Source: DASYAE01 sp036501535 (GTDB taxonomy: Bacteria > Actinomycetota > Actinomycetes > Streptomycetales > Catenulisporaceae). Taken from it: DNA of 48,837 nucleotides. The translations under genes were made by a program, and so were the position numbers. The notes below the pieces were generated by a model. That model worked only from the letters and a program-made list of their open reading frames with translations. It was not told where the DNA came from and did no database searches. Below are positions 17,135 through 25,600 of this stretch, piece by piece (within the stretch, counting starts at the first letter, position 1; each line of letters begins with the position of its first letter). The DNA lies in contig DASYAE010000101.1 of NCBI GenBank assembly GCA_036501535.1, forward strand, positions 1 through 48,837, written 5' to 3'.

Positions 17135-17242
17135 GTCTCTCTCCGTCTCGGCGGCGCCGCGCGGCCCGACGCCATTCACCGGACCACACTGGCGGCCGCG
17201 CCGAGGCCCGGCCAGTCAGGACATTCACCTACGCCGGCCGCC

Positions 17243-17269
17243 TTGACACAGGTGCGACCGGAGTAAAAG
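17243..17269 (+). promoter_or_regulatory. candidate promoter of the carbamoyltransferase unit, probably leaderless
   Basis: TTGACA (17243-17248) and TAAAAG (17264-17269) are separated by 15 nt, slightly short spacing. The -10-like hexamer ends 9 nt before the ATG at 17279, and no Shine-Dalgarno sequence lies between, so transcription would start at or very near the start codon. Confidence 0.4.
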
Positions 17270-17278
17270 ACTCCTGAT

Positions 17279-18265
17279 ATGATGAGCGATTTGGCGTACG
17301 CCGGGCAGGCGGAGCGCACGGACGCGGGCGCCCGCGGCGCGCGGCATCTCATCTCGGTCGGCGACCTGACGGATGAGGATCTCGGGGCCATCGTGCGGCG
17401 CGGCGCGGACCTGTCCGCCGGCCGCGCGGATCCCGGGCGGCCGCTGGACCGCTGCGTGGTAGGGGTCTACTTCCGCAGGACCTCCACGCGGACCCGCACC
17501 GCCTTCTGGGCCGGTGCGGCCCGGCTGGGCGCGCACGTGATCAGCTTCGGGCCCGGCGACCTGCAGACCAACACCGGGGAGAGCTCCGAGGACACCGGCC
17601 GGGTCTTCTCGCGGATGCTGGACGCGCTCGTGGCCAGGACCGCGGGAGACGTCGCTGAGATGCGTGGCTGGGCCGCCCAGGACCGGATGTCTGTGGTCAA
17701 CGCGATGGCGGCCGACGAGCACCCCACGCAGGCGCTGGCGGATCTCACCACGCTCCAGCGCCACTTCGGCCGGGTCGCGGGCCTGCGCGTGCTCTACGTC
17801 GGCGAGGGCAACAACACGGCCGCCGCGCTCGCGCTCGCGCTGACCCGCTTCCCGGGCGTGCACGTCGAGTTCCGCACGCCGCCGGGCTACGGACTCGCCG
17901 AGGCCGTCCGCGCGCGGGCCGCGGCGCAGGCCGTGCTCGCCGGCGCGTCGCTGGCCGAGCGGCACGACATGTCCGACCTGCCGCCGGGCTTCGACGTGAT
18001 CTACACGACCCGCTGGCAGACCACCGGAACCAGCAAGGACCGCGCGGACTGGCGGGACATCTTCGCGCCGTTCCAGGTGGCCGCCCCGCTGTGGCGGGAC
18101 AGCCCCGACGCGGTCTTCATGCACGACCTGCCCGCCCACCGAGGCGAGGAGGTGACGGCCGAAGTGCTCGACGGGCCGCGAAGCATCGCCTTCGAGCAGG
18201 CCGAGAACAAGATGCACAGTGCGATGGCCGTGCTCGAGTGGTGCCGGTGGGGAGCGAGATCGTGA
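17279..18265 (+). CDS. carbamoyltransferase of the OTC/ATC family, altered amino-acid site (likely Dap carbamoylation)
   Basis: 328 aa, normal family length. The carbamoyl-phosphate loop is present as FRRTSTRTRT (about 67-76) and HPTQALADL starts at residue 148. The ornithine-specific features are changed: the HCLP segment is MHDLPAH (281-287), and the D-x-x-x-S-M-G loop is replaced by TTRWQTTGTS. So carbamoyl phosphate is still used, but the acceptor is unlikely to be ornithine. Next to SbnA/SbnB genes, the natural acceptor is the beta-amine of Dap, free or peptide-bound, giving beta-ureidoalanine as VioL-type enzymes do in tuberactinomycin pathways (inference). The stop overlaps the dioxygenase start. 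A second ATG 3 nt downstream is an alternative start. Confidence 0.87.
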   Translation: MMSDLAYAGQAERTDAGARGARHLISVGDLTDEDLGAIVRRGADLSAGRADPGRPLDRCVVGVYFRRTSTRTRTAFWAGAARLGAHVISFGPGDLQTNTGESSEDTGRVFSRMLDALVARTAGDVAEMRGWAAQDRMSVVNAMAADEHPTQALADLTTLQRHFGRVAGLRVLYVGEGNNTAAALALALTRFPGVHVEFRTPPGYGLAEAVRARAAAQAVLAGASLAERHDMSDLPPGFDVIYTTRWQTTGTSKDRADWRDIFAPFQVAAPLWRDSPDAVFMHDLPAHRGEEVTAEVLDGPRSIAFEQAENKMHSAMAVLEWCRWGARS

Positions 18266-19239
18266 TGATCGTGACAGCGAAAGCGACAGCGACCGACGCG
18301 CGTGAGGCGTGCGAGCTGCCCTACGTGCTGACTGCCGGCGACGCCGCCGAGCCGCTGGCGGACGTGGCCGACGACCGCAGGGCACTGCTGCGCGAACGCC
18401 TCGCGCGCCACGGGGCGGTGCTGCTGCGCGGCTTCAAGGTGGACGGCGTCCGGGACTTCGGGCGCTTCGCCGAGGCGTTCTCCGGCAGCCCCCTGATCGA
18501 CTACTCGGAGCGGTCCTCCCCGCGCACCTCGCTCGACGGCGCGGTCTACACCTCGACCGACTATCCGCCGGACGAGACCATATTCCTGCACAACGAGAAC
18601 TCGTATCAGGCCTCGTGGCCCAGGACCCTGTACTTCCACTGCGTGCAGCCCTCGGAGACCCGAGGCGCCACGCCGTTGGCCGACATCCGCCGGGTTTACC
18701 GCGAGATCGAGCCCGAGGTCCGCGAGGAGTTCGAGCGGCGCGGCTGGTCGGTCGTGCGCAACTTCCATCCCGGGTTCGGCGTCTCGTGGCAGTACGTGTT
18801 CGGCACCGACGACCGGTCGGCCGTCGCAGAGTACTGTCGCAGCCGCGAGATCGAGCACACCTGGATCGGCGCCGGGCAGCTGAGGACCCGTGCGATCCGC
18901 AAAGCAGTGCACGCGCATCCCGGCTCCGGCGAGCCGGTGTGGTTCAACCACGTCACGTTCTTCCACCACACCACGCTGCCGGAAGAGGTGCAGGAGGGCG
19001 TCATGGCCCTGTTCGAGCCGGACGACCTGCCGGCCGACACCCGCTACGGCGACGGGGAGCCGATCCCGGACGACGTGGTCGCGCACCTGCGGGACTGCTA
19101 TGAGCGGCACCGTGTGCGCTTCGACTGGCAGGCGGGCGACGTCCTGCTCGTGGACAACATGCTCGCGGCGCACGGCCGCGAGCCCTTCACCGGCCGTCGG
19201 GAGATCGCCGTGGCGATGACGGAGCCGTACCACCCGTGA
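18262..19239 (+). CDS. Fe(II)/2-oxoglutarate dioxygenase, SyrP/TauD family
   Basis: 325 aa, double-stranded beta-helix oxygenase. The iron-binding facial triad can be read as H110 and E112 in LHNENSY, and H304 in AAHGREPF, followed by the 2-oxoglutarate-binding Arg in GRREIAVAM. The LHNE-type motif (Glu instead of Asp) is typical of SyrP-like enzymes, which hydroxylate the beta-carbon of amino acids bound to NRPS carrier domains. It does not look like VioC-type arginine hydroxylases. The GTG at 18262 gives a GTGA overlap with the carbamoyltransferase, with GGAG 7 nt upstream; the ATG immediately after is equally possible. A hydroxyl placed here could be the site for the FkbM methyltransferase (inference). 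Confidence 0.88.
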   Translation: MMIVTAKATATDAREACELPYVLTAGDAAEPLADVADDRRALLRERLARHGAVLLRGFKVDGVRDFGRFAEAFSGSPLIDYSERSSPRTSLDGAVYTSTDYPPDETIFLHNENSYQASWPRTLYFHCVQPSETRGATPLADIRRVYREIEPEVREEFERRGWSVVRNFHPGFGVSWQYVFGTDDRSAVAEYCRSREIEHTWIGAGQLRTRAIRKAVHAHPGSGEPVWFNHVTFFHHTTLPEEVQEGVMALFEPDDLPADTRYGDGEPIPDDVVAHLRDCYERHRVRFDWQAGDVLLVDNMLAAHGREPFTGRREIAVAMTEPYHP

Positions 19240-19264
19240 CACCGATGCCCCAGGAGGGAGAAGC

Positions 19265-19675
19265 ATGACCAGCAGGTTCACCGAGCTCATCATCGACGCC
19301 CGCGATCCGCGCAGGCTGGCCGACTTCTGGTGCGCAGTGCTCGACTACCACGTGGTCGAGGTGCGCGAGACGTGGGTGGAGATCGCCCCCTGGCGCACTT
19401 TGTCGGAACAGCCTCCGGTGGAGGAGGTCCGGCACAGCCCGCGCATCCCCACGATCATCTTCGTCAAGGTCCCGGACGACAAGGTCGTGAAGAACCGCGT
19501 GCACCTCGACATCCTGCCGAGCGACGGCGATCTCGGCGACGAGGTCGCCCGGCTCGTCGGGCTGGGCGCCTCGCGCGCCGACATCGGCCAGGGCGAGCAG
19601 GAGTGGATCGTCCTGGCCGATCCGGAGGGCAACGAGTTCTGCGTCGGCTCACTGATCCTGCCGGAACCGGCCTGA
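19265..19675 (+). CDS. VOC (glyoxalase/bleomycin-resistance fold) protein
   Basis: 136 aa with two beta-alpha-beta-beta-beta halves. The N-terminus has ELIIDARDPRRLADFWCAVL, the middle KNRVHLDILPS, and the end WIVLADPEGNEFCVGS. A strong ribosome binding site AGGAGGGAG precedes the ATG. It is the third gene of the unit with the carbamoyltransferase and dioxygenase. Small VOC proteins in peptide antibiotic clusters may bind and sequester the product (bleomycin-type resistance) or act as enzymes; metal-ligand residues are not clear enough to decide. Self-resistance is an inference. Confidence 0.8.
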   Translation: MTSRFTELIIDARDPRRLADFWCAVLDYHVVEVRETWVEIAPWRTLSEQPPVEEVRHSPRIPTIIFVKVPDDKVVKNRVHLDILPSDGDLGDEVARLVGLGASRADIGQGEQEWIVLADPEGNEFCVGSLILPEPA

Positions 19676-19713
19676 GCCGGTCACCAGACGGTCACCGCTT
19701 ACCAGCCCAACGC

Positions 19714-21168
19714 CTACCAGCTCAACGGCAGCGTGCCGATGAAGCTGTCGAGCAGGCCTGAGATGATCTGGTCGTCGTGCACCGAGGGGTGGTAGTCGCA
19801 GCCGAGGTAGTTCAGGCTCGGGTTGGAGTAGTACCAGTAGTAGACCCGGTTGTCGCCCTGGCTGTTGAGGGCCTGCACGACCTGTTGGGCGCTCTGGGCG
19901 AACAGCGTGGTGTTGTACACGTACGTGGCGCTGACCACGATGATCGTGTGCGGACCGTAGAGGGCGCGCAGGTGGGCGATGAAGCCCTCGTACGCGGTCT
20001 CGTAGGCGGCGACCAGCTGGGCGGTGGTCGTCCACTGCTCGCCCGCGTTGAGCGGGGTCGAGAAGTCGTTGATGCCCAGGCCGATCACGATCAGCTGCGG
20101 GTCCCAGGTGCTCGGGTTCTGATAGGTGTCGGGGTAGGCGGCCTGCAGGGTGTTGTCATAGTAGGTGCGGAAGCTGGTGCCGGGGCTGGTGCCGTCGTAG
20201 TTGCGCACCATGCCCATGCCGGACTGGGCGATGATCTGGTAGTCGGCGCCCAGGCTCTTCGCGGTCAGCGCGCCGAAGCTGAGGTCGGCGTCGGAGTTCG
20301 GGGTCACCCCGCCGGCGCTCGAGCAGTCGACCCCCACGGTGGACAGGTTGCCGTAGCCGGCGGTGTAGGAGTCGCCGATGTACTCGATCTGCCGCGTGGG
20401 CGCCGCGGGCGGGGAGAGGATCGCTCCGCCGGGCGCGGCGACGAACCCGCCGAACTCTCCGACCTGCCCCACGCTCTCGGTGCGCTTGACCAGCCGTACC
20501 GTGTGGACGCCGTTGGTCAGGCCATTGATCCAGTAGGTGGTCTGGCCGGGGGTCGTCAGGCTGGCCACGGTCGTGCCGTCGATCGCCACGTCGTAGTCGT
20601 TGACCGAGTCGTTGAGCACGATCCCGACGCCGGTGCCCTGGAAGCGGCCCTCGAAGTAGATGCCCGGCCAGGTGTAGGCCACGTAGTTGCCCGCGCTCTC
20701 CACCCGGCCGGCGGTGTACGCTTGGGTCAGCGGACCGAACGCGGGCGGATTGGCGGTGACGCTGCCGTTGCAGGCCACGCCGTCGAGGGCGAAGTTCGTC
20801 GGCGACGGGTTGCTGCTGCCCGACGTGGCGCTGTAGCCGAAGGACGCGGTGCCGCTCGTGGCCGTCCTTCCGTCCCAGCTCGCGTTGACCGCGGTGACCG
20901 CGCTGCCGGACTGCGTGACCGTGGCGTTCCACCCCTGCGTGACCGTCTGGCCGGCGGTGTACGACCACGTCAGCGTCCAGCCGAGGACCGGGCTGCCGAG
21001 GTTGGTGATCGTGACGTTGCCCTGGAATCCGCCGTCCCACTGCTGAACGGTGTAGGCGACCGAGCACCCGACCGCCGCGGCCGAGGCCGGCGGCGCCACC
21101 GCGGCCGTGCTGCCCACCAGCAGTGTGCTGACGGCGGTGAGAGTAAGTAGGCGATGTCGACGACTCAT
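19714..21168 (-). CDS. secreted CBM2 + CE2-type acetyl esterase
   Basis: 484 aa. A signal peptide spans about residues 1-30 (RRHRLLTLTAVSTLLVGSTAAVAPPASAAA). It is followed by a cellulose-binding CBM2 (about 32-135, with YTVQQWDGGFQGNVTI and the conserved Trp residues), a jelly-roll domain and a C-terminal SGNH hydrolase. The catalytic serine is in IEYIGDSYTAGYGN, with GLGINDF as the block III motif and DYHPSVHDD carrying the Asp/His pair. This is the carbohydrate-esterase family 2 layout, so it probably removes acetyl groups from xylan or mannan outside the cell. The ATG at 21168 has AGGAGG before it; upstream codons in frame have no start signal. It is divergent from another esterase and shares a mirrored promoter element with it. 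Confidence 0.9.
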   Translation of the reverse strand: MSRRHRLLTLTAVSTLLVGSTAAVAPPASAAAVGCSVAYTVQQWDGGFQGNVTITNLGSPVLGWTLTWSYTAGQTVTQGWNATVTQSGSAVTAVNASWDGRTATSGTASFGYSATSGSSNPSPTNFALDGVACNGSVTANPPAFGPLTQAYTAGRVESAGNYVAYTWPGIYFEGRFQGTGVGIVLNDSVNDYDVAIDGTTVASLTTPGQTTYWINGLTNGVHTVRLVKRTESVGQVGEFGGFVAAPGGAILSPPAAPTRQIEYIGDSYTAGYGNLSTVGVDCSSAGGVTPNSDADLSFGALTAKSLGADYQIIAQSGMGMVRNYDGTSPGTSFRTYYDNTLQAAYPDTYQNPSTWDPQLIVIGLGINDFSTPLNAGEQWTTTAQLVAAYETAYEGFIAHLRALYGPHTIIVVSATYVYNTTLFAQSAQQVVQALNSQGDNRVYYWYYSNPSLNYLGCDYHPSVHDDQIISGLLDSFIGTLPLSW

Positions 21169-21223
21169 CAGGCCTCCTTGGTTCTGAGAATCCCCGGCGG
21201 GGGGATGGGGCGCAGGCTCACCA

Positions 21224-21247
21224 ACTGAACCGGTCAAGTCAAGCGGC
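21224..21247 (-). promoter_or_regulatory. 24-bp element in front of the minus-strand esterase (copy 1 of a mirrored pair)
   Basis: Perfect inverted copy of 21439-21462. It ends 55 nt upstream of the esterase ATG at 21168, almost the same distance as the other copy from its gene. Its core is the near-palindrome TGAACCGGTCA flanked by TTGACTTGAC when read toward the gene, so it may combine a -35 box with an operator for a shared regulator. Confidence 0.65.
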
Positions 21248-21438
21248 GCCGCCCGCGCCGCCGCCACCCCGTCGGCGCCGGACTCCGTCTACCGCAGCGT
21301 TCGCGCCGCCGGATACCGGCCGGCCCCGGAAACCTTCAGAAACTTTCGCCGGGCCCTGACGGCGCCGCCCGGCGCGCACGCGCCCGGACCAGGCCTCGTC
21401 CGAATCCGCGCCGGCGCGGCTGGCGCGGTCGTACGCCG

Positions 21439-21462
21439 GCCGCTTGACTTGACCGGTTCAGT
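21439..21462 (+). promoter_or_regulatory. 24-bp element in front of the plus-strand esterase (copy 2)
   Basis: Identical to copy 1 when read in the direction of transcription; it includes TTGACTTGACCGGTTCAG and ends 50 nt upstream of the ATG at 21513. The mirrored placement implies that both secreted esterases answer to the same control protein. Confidence 0.65.
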
Positions 21463-21512
21463 AGCCGACTCTCGCCGCAGCGCTGCCGCTTCAGTCCATG
21501 CGAGGAGTCGTC

Positions 21513-22631
21513 ATGCTGCGCAGAACCGCGCTGTTCACCGTGCTCGCCGCGCTCATGGTGGCGATGACCTTCGCCATCGCCCGGCCCGCGCGCTCGGCGT
21601 CCGCGCCCGTCCGGATCATGCCGCTGGGCGACTCCATCACCTCGAGCCCCGGCTGCTGGCGCGCGATCCTCTGGCACGAACTGCAGACCGCCGGCTACAC
21701 GAACATCGACTTCGTCGGCACCCAGTCCGACGAGGGATCCTGCAACTACGGGTACACATACGACGAGGACAACGAGGGGCACGCCGGCTACTCGGCCACC
21801 GAGATCGCCAGCCAGAACGACCTGCCGGCCTGGCTGGCCGCGGACGACCCCGACATCGTGCTGATGCACCTGGGCACGAACGACATGTGGGGCGACTACA
21901 TCCCCACCAGCTCCATCCTGGCGGCGTACACCACGCTGGTCGGCCAGATGCGCGCGCAGAACCCGAATATGAAGATCCTGGTCGCGCAGATCATCCCGAT
22001 GGACCCGCCGAGCTGCACCCAGTGCGCGTCCGAGGTCGTCGCGCTGGACCAGGCGATCCCGGGCTGGGCCGCGGGCCTCACGACCAGCCAGTCGCCGATC
22101 GTCGTCGTGGACCAGTGGACCGGCTTCGACGACGCGACCGACACCATCGACGGCGTGCATCCGAACGACGCCGGCGACCAGAAGATGGCAGACCGCTGGT
22201 ACACGCCGCTGGCCCAGGTCCTGAACGGCATCATCCCGCCGCCGTCCACCTCGCCGACGCCCAGCGCGTCGGCGTCGCCGTCGTCCTCGTCCTCACCGTC
22301 ACCCTCGTCCTCGCCGACCGGCTCGCCCGGCTGCGCCGCGACCTACCAGGTGACCTCGCAATGGCCCGGCGGCTTCCAGGGCTCTGTCACCGTGACGAAC
22401 GGCTCCACCGCCGCATCGACGGGCTGGACGGTCACCTTCACCTTCGCCAACGGCCAGCAGATAACCCAGTCCTGGAACACCACACTCAGCCAGAGCGCGG
22501 CCACGGTCACCGCGAGCAATGCGAGCTACAACGGGAGCATCGCCATCGGCGCCTCCACCTCGTTCGGCTTCACCGCGAGCTGGAACAACACGACCAACGC
22601 CGTACCCGCGATCGCCTGCACGCTCAGCTAG
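21513..22631 (+). CDS. secreted SGNH (CE3-like) esterase with C-terminal CBM2
   Basis: 372 aa. A signal peptide (LRRTALFTVLAALMVAMTFAIARPARSAS) leads into an SGNH hydrolase with the catalytic serine in IMPLGDSITSSPG, MHLGTNDMW as the Asn block and IDGVHPNDAG for the Asp/His pair. A Pro/Ser/Thr linker (about 235-265) joins it to a CBM2 (CAATYQVTSQWPGGFQGSVTV to the end). It is probably an acetyl xylan or polysaccharide deacetylase acting at plant cell walls. The ATG at 21513 has AGGAG five nt before it; the ATG at 21498 has none. It converges with the NRPS gene at 22638, with 6 nt between the stops. Confidence 0.9.
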   Translation: MLRRTALFTVLAALMVAMTFAIARPARSASAPVRIMPLGDSITSSPGCWRAILWHELQTAGYTNIDFVGTQSDEGSCNYGYTYDEDNEGHAGYSATEIASQNDLPAWLAADDPDIVLMHLGTNDMWGDYIPTSSILAAYTTLVGQMRAQNPNMKILVAQIIPMDPPSCTQCASEVVALDQAIPGWAAGLTTSQSPIVVVDQWTGFDDATDTIDGVHPNDAGDQKMADRWYTPLAQVLNGIIPPPSTSPTPSASASPSSSSSPSPSSSPTGSPGCAATYQVTSQWPGGFQGSVTVTNGSTAASTGWTVTFTFANGQQITQSWNTTLSQSAATVTASNASYNGSIAIGASTSFGFTASWNNTTNAVPAIACTLS

Positions 22632-22637
22632 GCGGCG

Positions 22638-25600
22638 CTAGGCATCGCCGTGGGCGGTCTGGGCCTGCTCGACCAGATCCCTGATGGTGTGGTGGCCCAG
22701 CATCACCGGCAGGGGGAGCTGCAGGCCCTGCTGCTCGGCCGCACGGAAGGCGCTGACTGCGCGCAGGGAGTTTCCGCCGACCTCGTAGAAGTCGTCGGTC
22801 ACGCCGATCTCGGCGGTCTTGATCCGCAGGGTCTCCGCCCAGATGCGCACGAGTGCGTGCTCTGCGGCGGTGGCCGGTGCCACCCGGGGCCGTTCCGAGC
22901 GCAGGGCCGCGCCGGCTGTGGCCTGCAGGGCGGCGCGGTCGAGCTTGCCGTTCGGGGAGAGCGGCAGTCGCGGCAGCGTCACGAACTGTTCTGGGACCGC
23001 TGCCTGGGGCAGCCGGGATTGCAGAAAGGCGCGCAGTTCGTCGACCTGCAGAGCGTCGCCGGTACAGACGATGTAGGCCACAAGCCGGCGGTCGGCAGGG
23101 GAGTCCCCGAGGACTGATGCGGCGGCCTGGTCGACCTGGGGGTGAGCGGTGAGCGCGGACTCGACCTCGCCCAGCTCAATGCGCTGGCCGCGGACCTTCA
23201 CCTGGTCGTCGATGCGGCCGAGGAATTCGACTTCTCCTTCTCCGCCCGGCAGCACGCGGACCCGGTCGCCGGTGCGGTAGAGCCGGGCGCCGGAGCCGAA
23301 CGGGTCAGGCGTGAAGCGCTCGGCGGTCAAGCCGGGCCGGCCCAGGTAGCCTCGCGCGAGCTGGACGCCGCCCAGGCACAGCTCGCCGGGCAAGCCCGGC
23401 CGGACGAGCCGGCCGTTGCCGTCCAGGACGCGCAGTAGGACGCCCGCGATCGGGCCGCCTATCGGCACTCTCGCCCTGGCCTCGTCGCCGGACTGGACGT
23501 GATGCGCCGTCACGTCGATGGCGGCTTCGGTCGGACCGTACAGATTGTGCAGCTGCGCGCCCGGGAGTGCGGCGGCGAACCGGGCTGCGAGGGACGCCGG
23601 CAGCTCCTCGCCGCTGCATATCACTCGTCGAAGCGGGGGCGAGCACTGCGCGACTGACGGTTCGTCGAGGAAGTGGTGCAGCATCGACGGGACGAAATGG
23701 CAGGTGGTGACCGCGTGCTCGCGAATCAGGGCGGCGAGATACGCGGGGTCGCGGTGGCCGTCCGGGCGGGCCAGCACCAGCCGGGCCTGCGCGGTCAGCG
23801 GCCACATCCACTCCCAGCCGGAGACGTCGAAGCTGATCGGCGTCTTGTGCAGCACGCCCTCGCCGGGGGACAGCTTGTATGTGTCCTGCATCCAGGCGAT
23901 CCGGTTCGCCAAGGCGGCGACCGTGTTCATGGCGCCCTTGGGCTTTCCGGTGGATCCGGACGTGTAGATGACGTATACGAGGTTTTCCGGCGAGGTCACG
24001 GCAGGCGGCCGCGAGTCCGGGAATCCGGCGATGCCCTCAGCGTCCGGCCGGTCGAGCCGGACGATGGAGTGTTCTGACGTCCGATCGCGCGGTATTGCCG
24101 ATGTCCCCGCTATCACGTCGATCGTCGCGCCATCGACCAGTGTCACGAGCGGGCGCGCGTCATCGAGCATGAACGCCAGCCGGGACGCCGGGTAGTCGGG
24201 CTCGAGCGGAAGATATGCCCCGCCGGCCTTGAGCACCGCCAGTAACGCGACCGCAAGCGATGTGGAACGTGTGACGCAGACGCCTACTATCGTCTCCGGC
24301 CCGACGCCGCGCTCGCGCAGGAACCAGGCCAGCCGGTTGGCGCGCGCCTCCAGCTCGGCATATGTCAGGCTCTCGTCCGCGGCGACAACCGCGACGGCGT
24401 CCGGCGCCGCGTCGACCGCCTGCTCGATCCACTGCGCCACGCTGCCGGTTCGCGACGGTGCGGCCGCGGTGGCGTCCAGCTCCGCGGGCGCCGCCGCCCG
24501 CTCGGCCGGCGACATCGGGTCGAACTCGCCGAGCGGCGCGTCCGGGTGCCCGACCGCCCACGCCAGCGCTCGCTGCCAGGTGGCGAGCAGGTCGGTCACG
24601 TCGTCCGTCGCGTACGGGCCGGCGGCGTACAGCACCCTGCCCTCGACCGAGCCGTCCGGATGCTCGAACATCGTGACCGCCAGCTCCACCGGCGAGTAGA
24701 GCTCTGGCACCGGGAAGGGTGACGCGGTCAGGCCGGGCACGTCCCAGCTCGGCAGGGAGCTGGCTTGCAGTCCGAACATCACCCGCACGAGCGGATCGCC
24801 GCCGCCGGCACCGGCATCCGCCTGTTCGGCGATCGTCTCGAAGGGCACGTTCTGGTGCGCGTAGGCCGCCAGGCACATCTGCCGGACCTGGTCCAGCAGC
24901 TGCCGGAAGGTCGTCCCGCGCCGGACGGCGACGCACAGCGGGAGCGTGTTCACGAAGAACCCGATCAGGCCCTCGAGCTCGACCCGGTCACGCCCGGCCA
25001 CCGGCGTCCCGACGACCAGGTCCTCCTGGTCGCACCAGTCCGCCAGCGCGACCGAGAAGGTGGCCAGCAGCGCCATGAACGCGGTGACCCGCTGCTGCTC
25101 GGCGAGCGCCGTCAGGCCCCTGCGCACCGGGTCGGGCACCGCGACCGGCAGGCCGGCGCCGTCCCAGGTCGTTCGCGCGCCGGCCTCCTTCCACGTCGGC
25201 GGCAGCGCCGGCCGCGCGCCGCGCAGCTGCTGCGCCCAGTAGCTCAGGTCCTCCGCCGCAGGGGTCTGATCGCGCTGCCACGCCGCCCAGTCGCCGAACT
25301 GGACCGCGAGCTCCGGCAGGGCAGCCTGCTGCGACGAGTGCGCCGCCGCGCGGTAATGCCGCGCCACCTCGTCCAGCACGATCCCGATCGACCAGCCGTC
25401 CGCGATGCTGTGGTGGGCGGTCAGCCCGAGCACCCACTCCTCGTGATCGAGCCGGACGACGACCGCGCGCAGCAGCGGTCCGGCGGTGAGGTCGAACACT
25501 GCGGTGACCGACTCCTGGACGAGCTCCACCGCGGCCGCCTGCCGCCGCTGCGCAGGCTGGTCGCGCACGTCGTGCTCGGCGACCGGCACGGTGACCCCGG

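Noticed and set aside
15113..17266. 717-codon open frame on the plus strand opposite the SbnA/SbnB/FkbM genes
   Set aside because: It is a GC-rich antisense shadow with Arg/Gly/Asp-biased, motif-free translation, while the minus strand encodes clear enzymes.
18262..19239. VioC-type arginine hydroxylase that would complete a capreomycidine pathway
   Set aside because: The LHNENSY motif and overall pattern fit SyrP/TauD enzymes, and no capreomycidine-synthase partner is evident.
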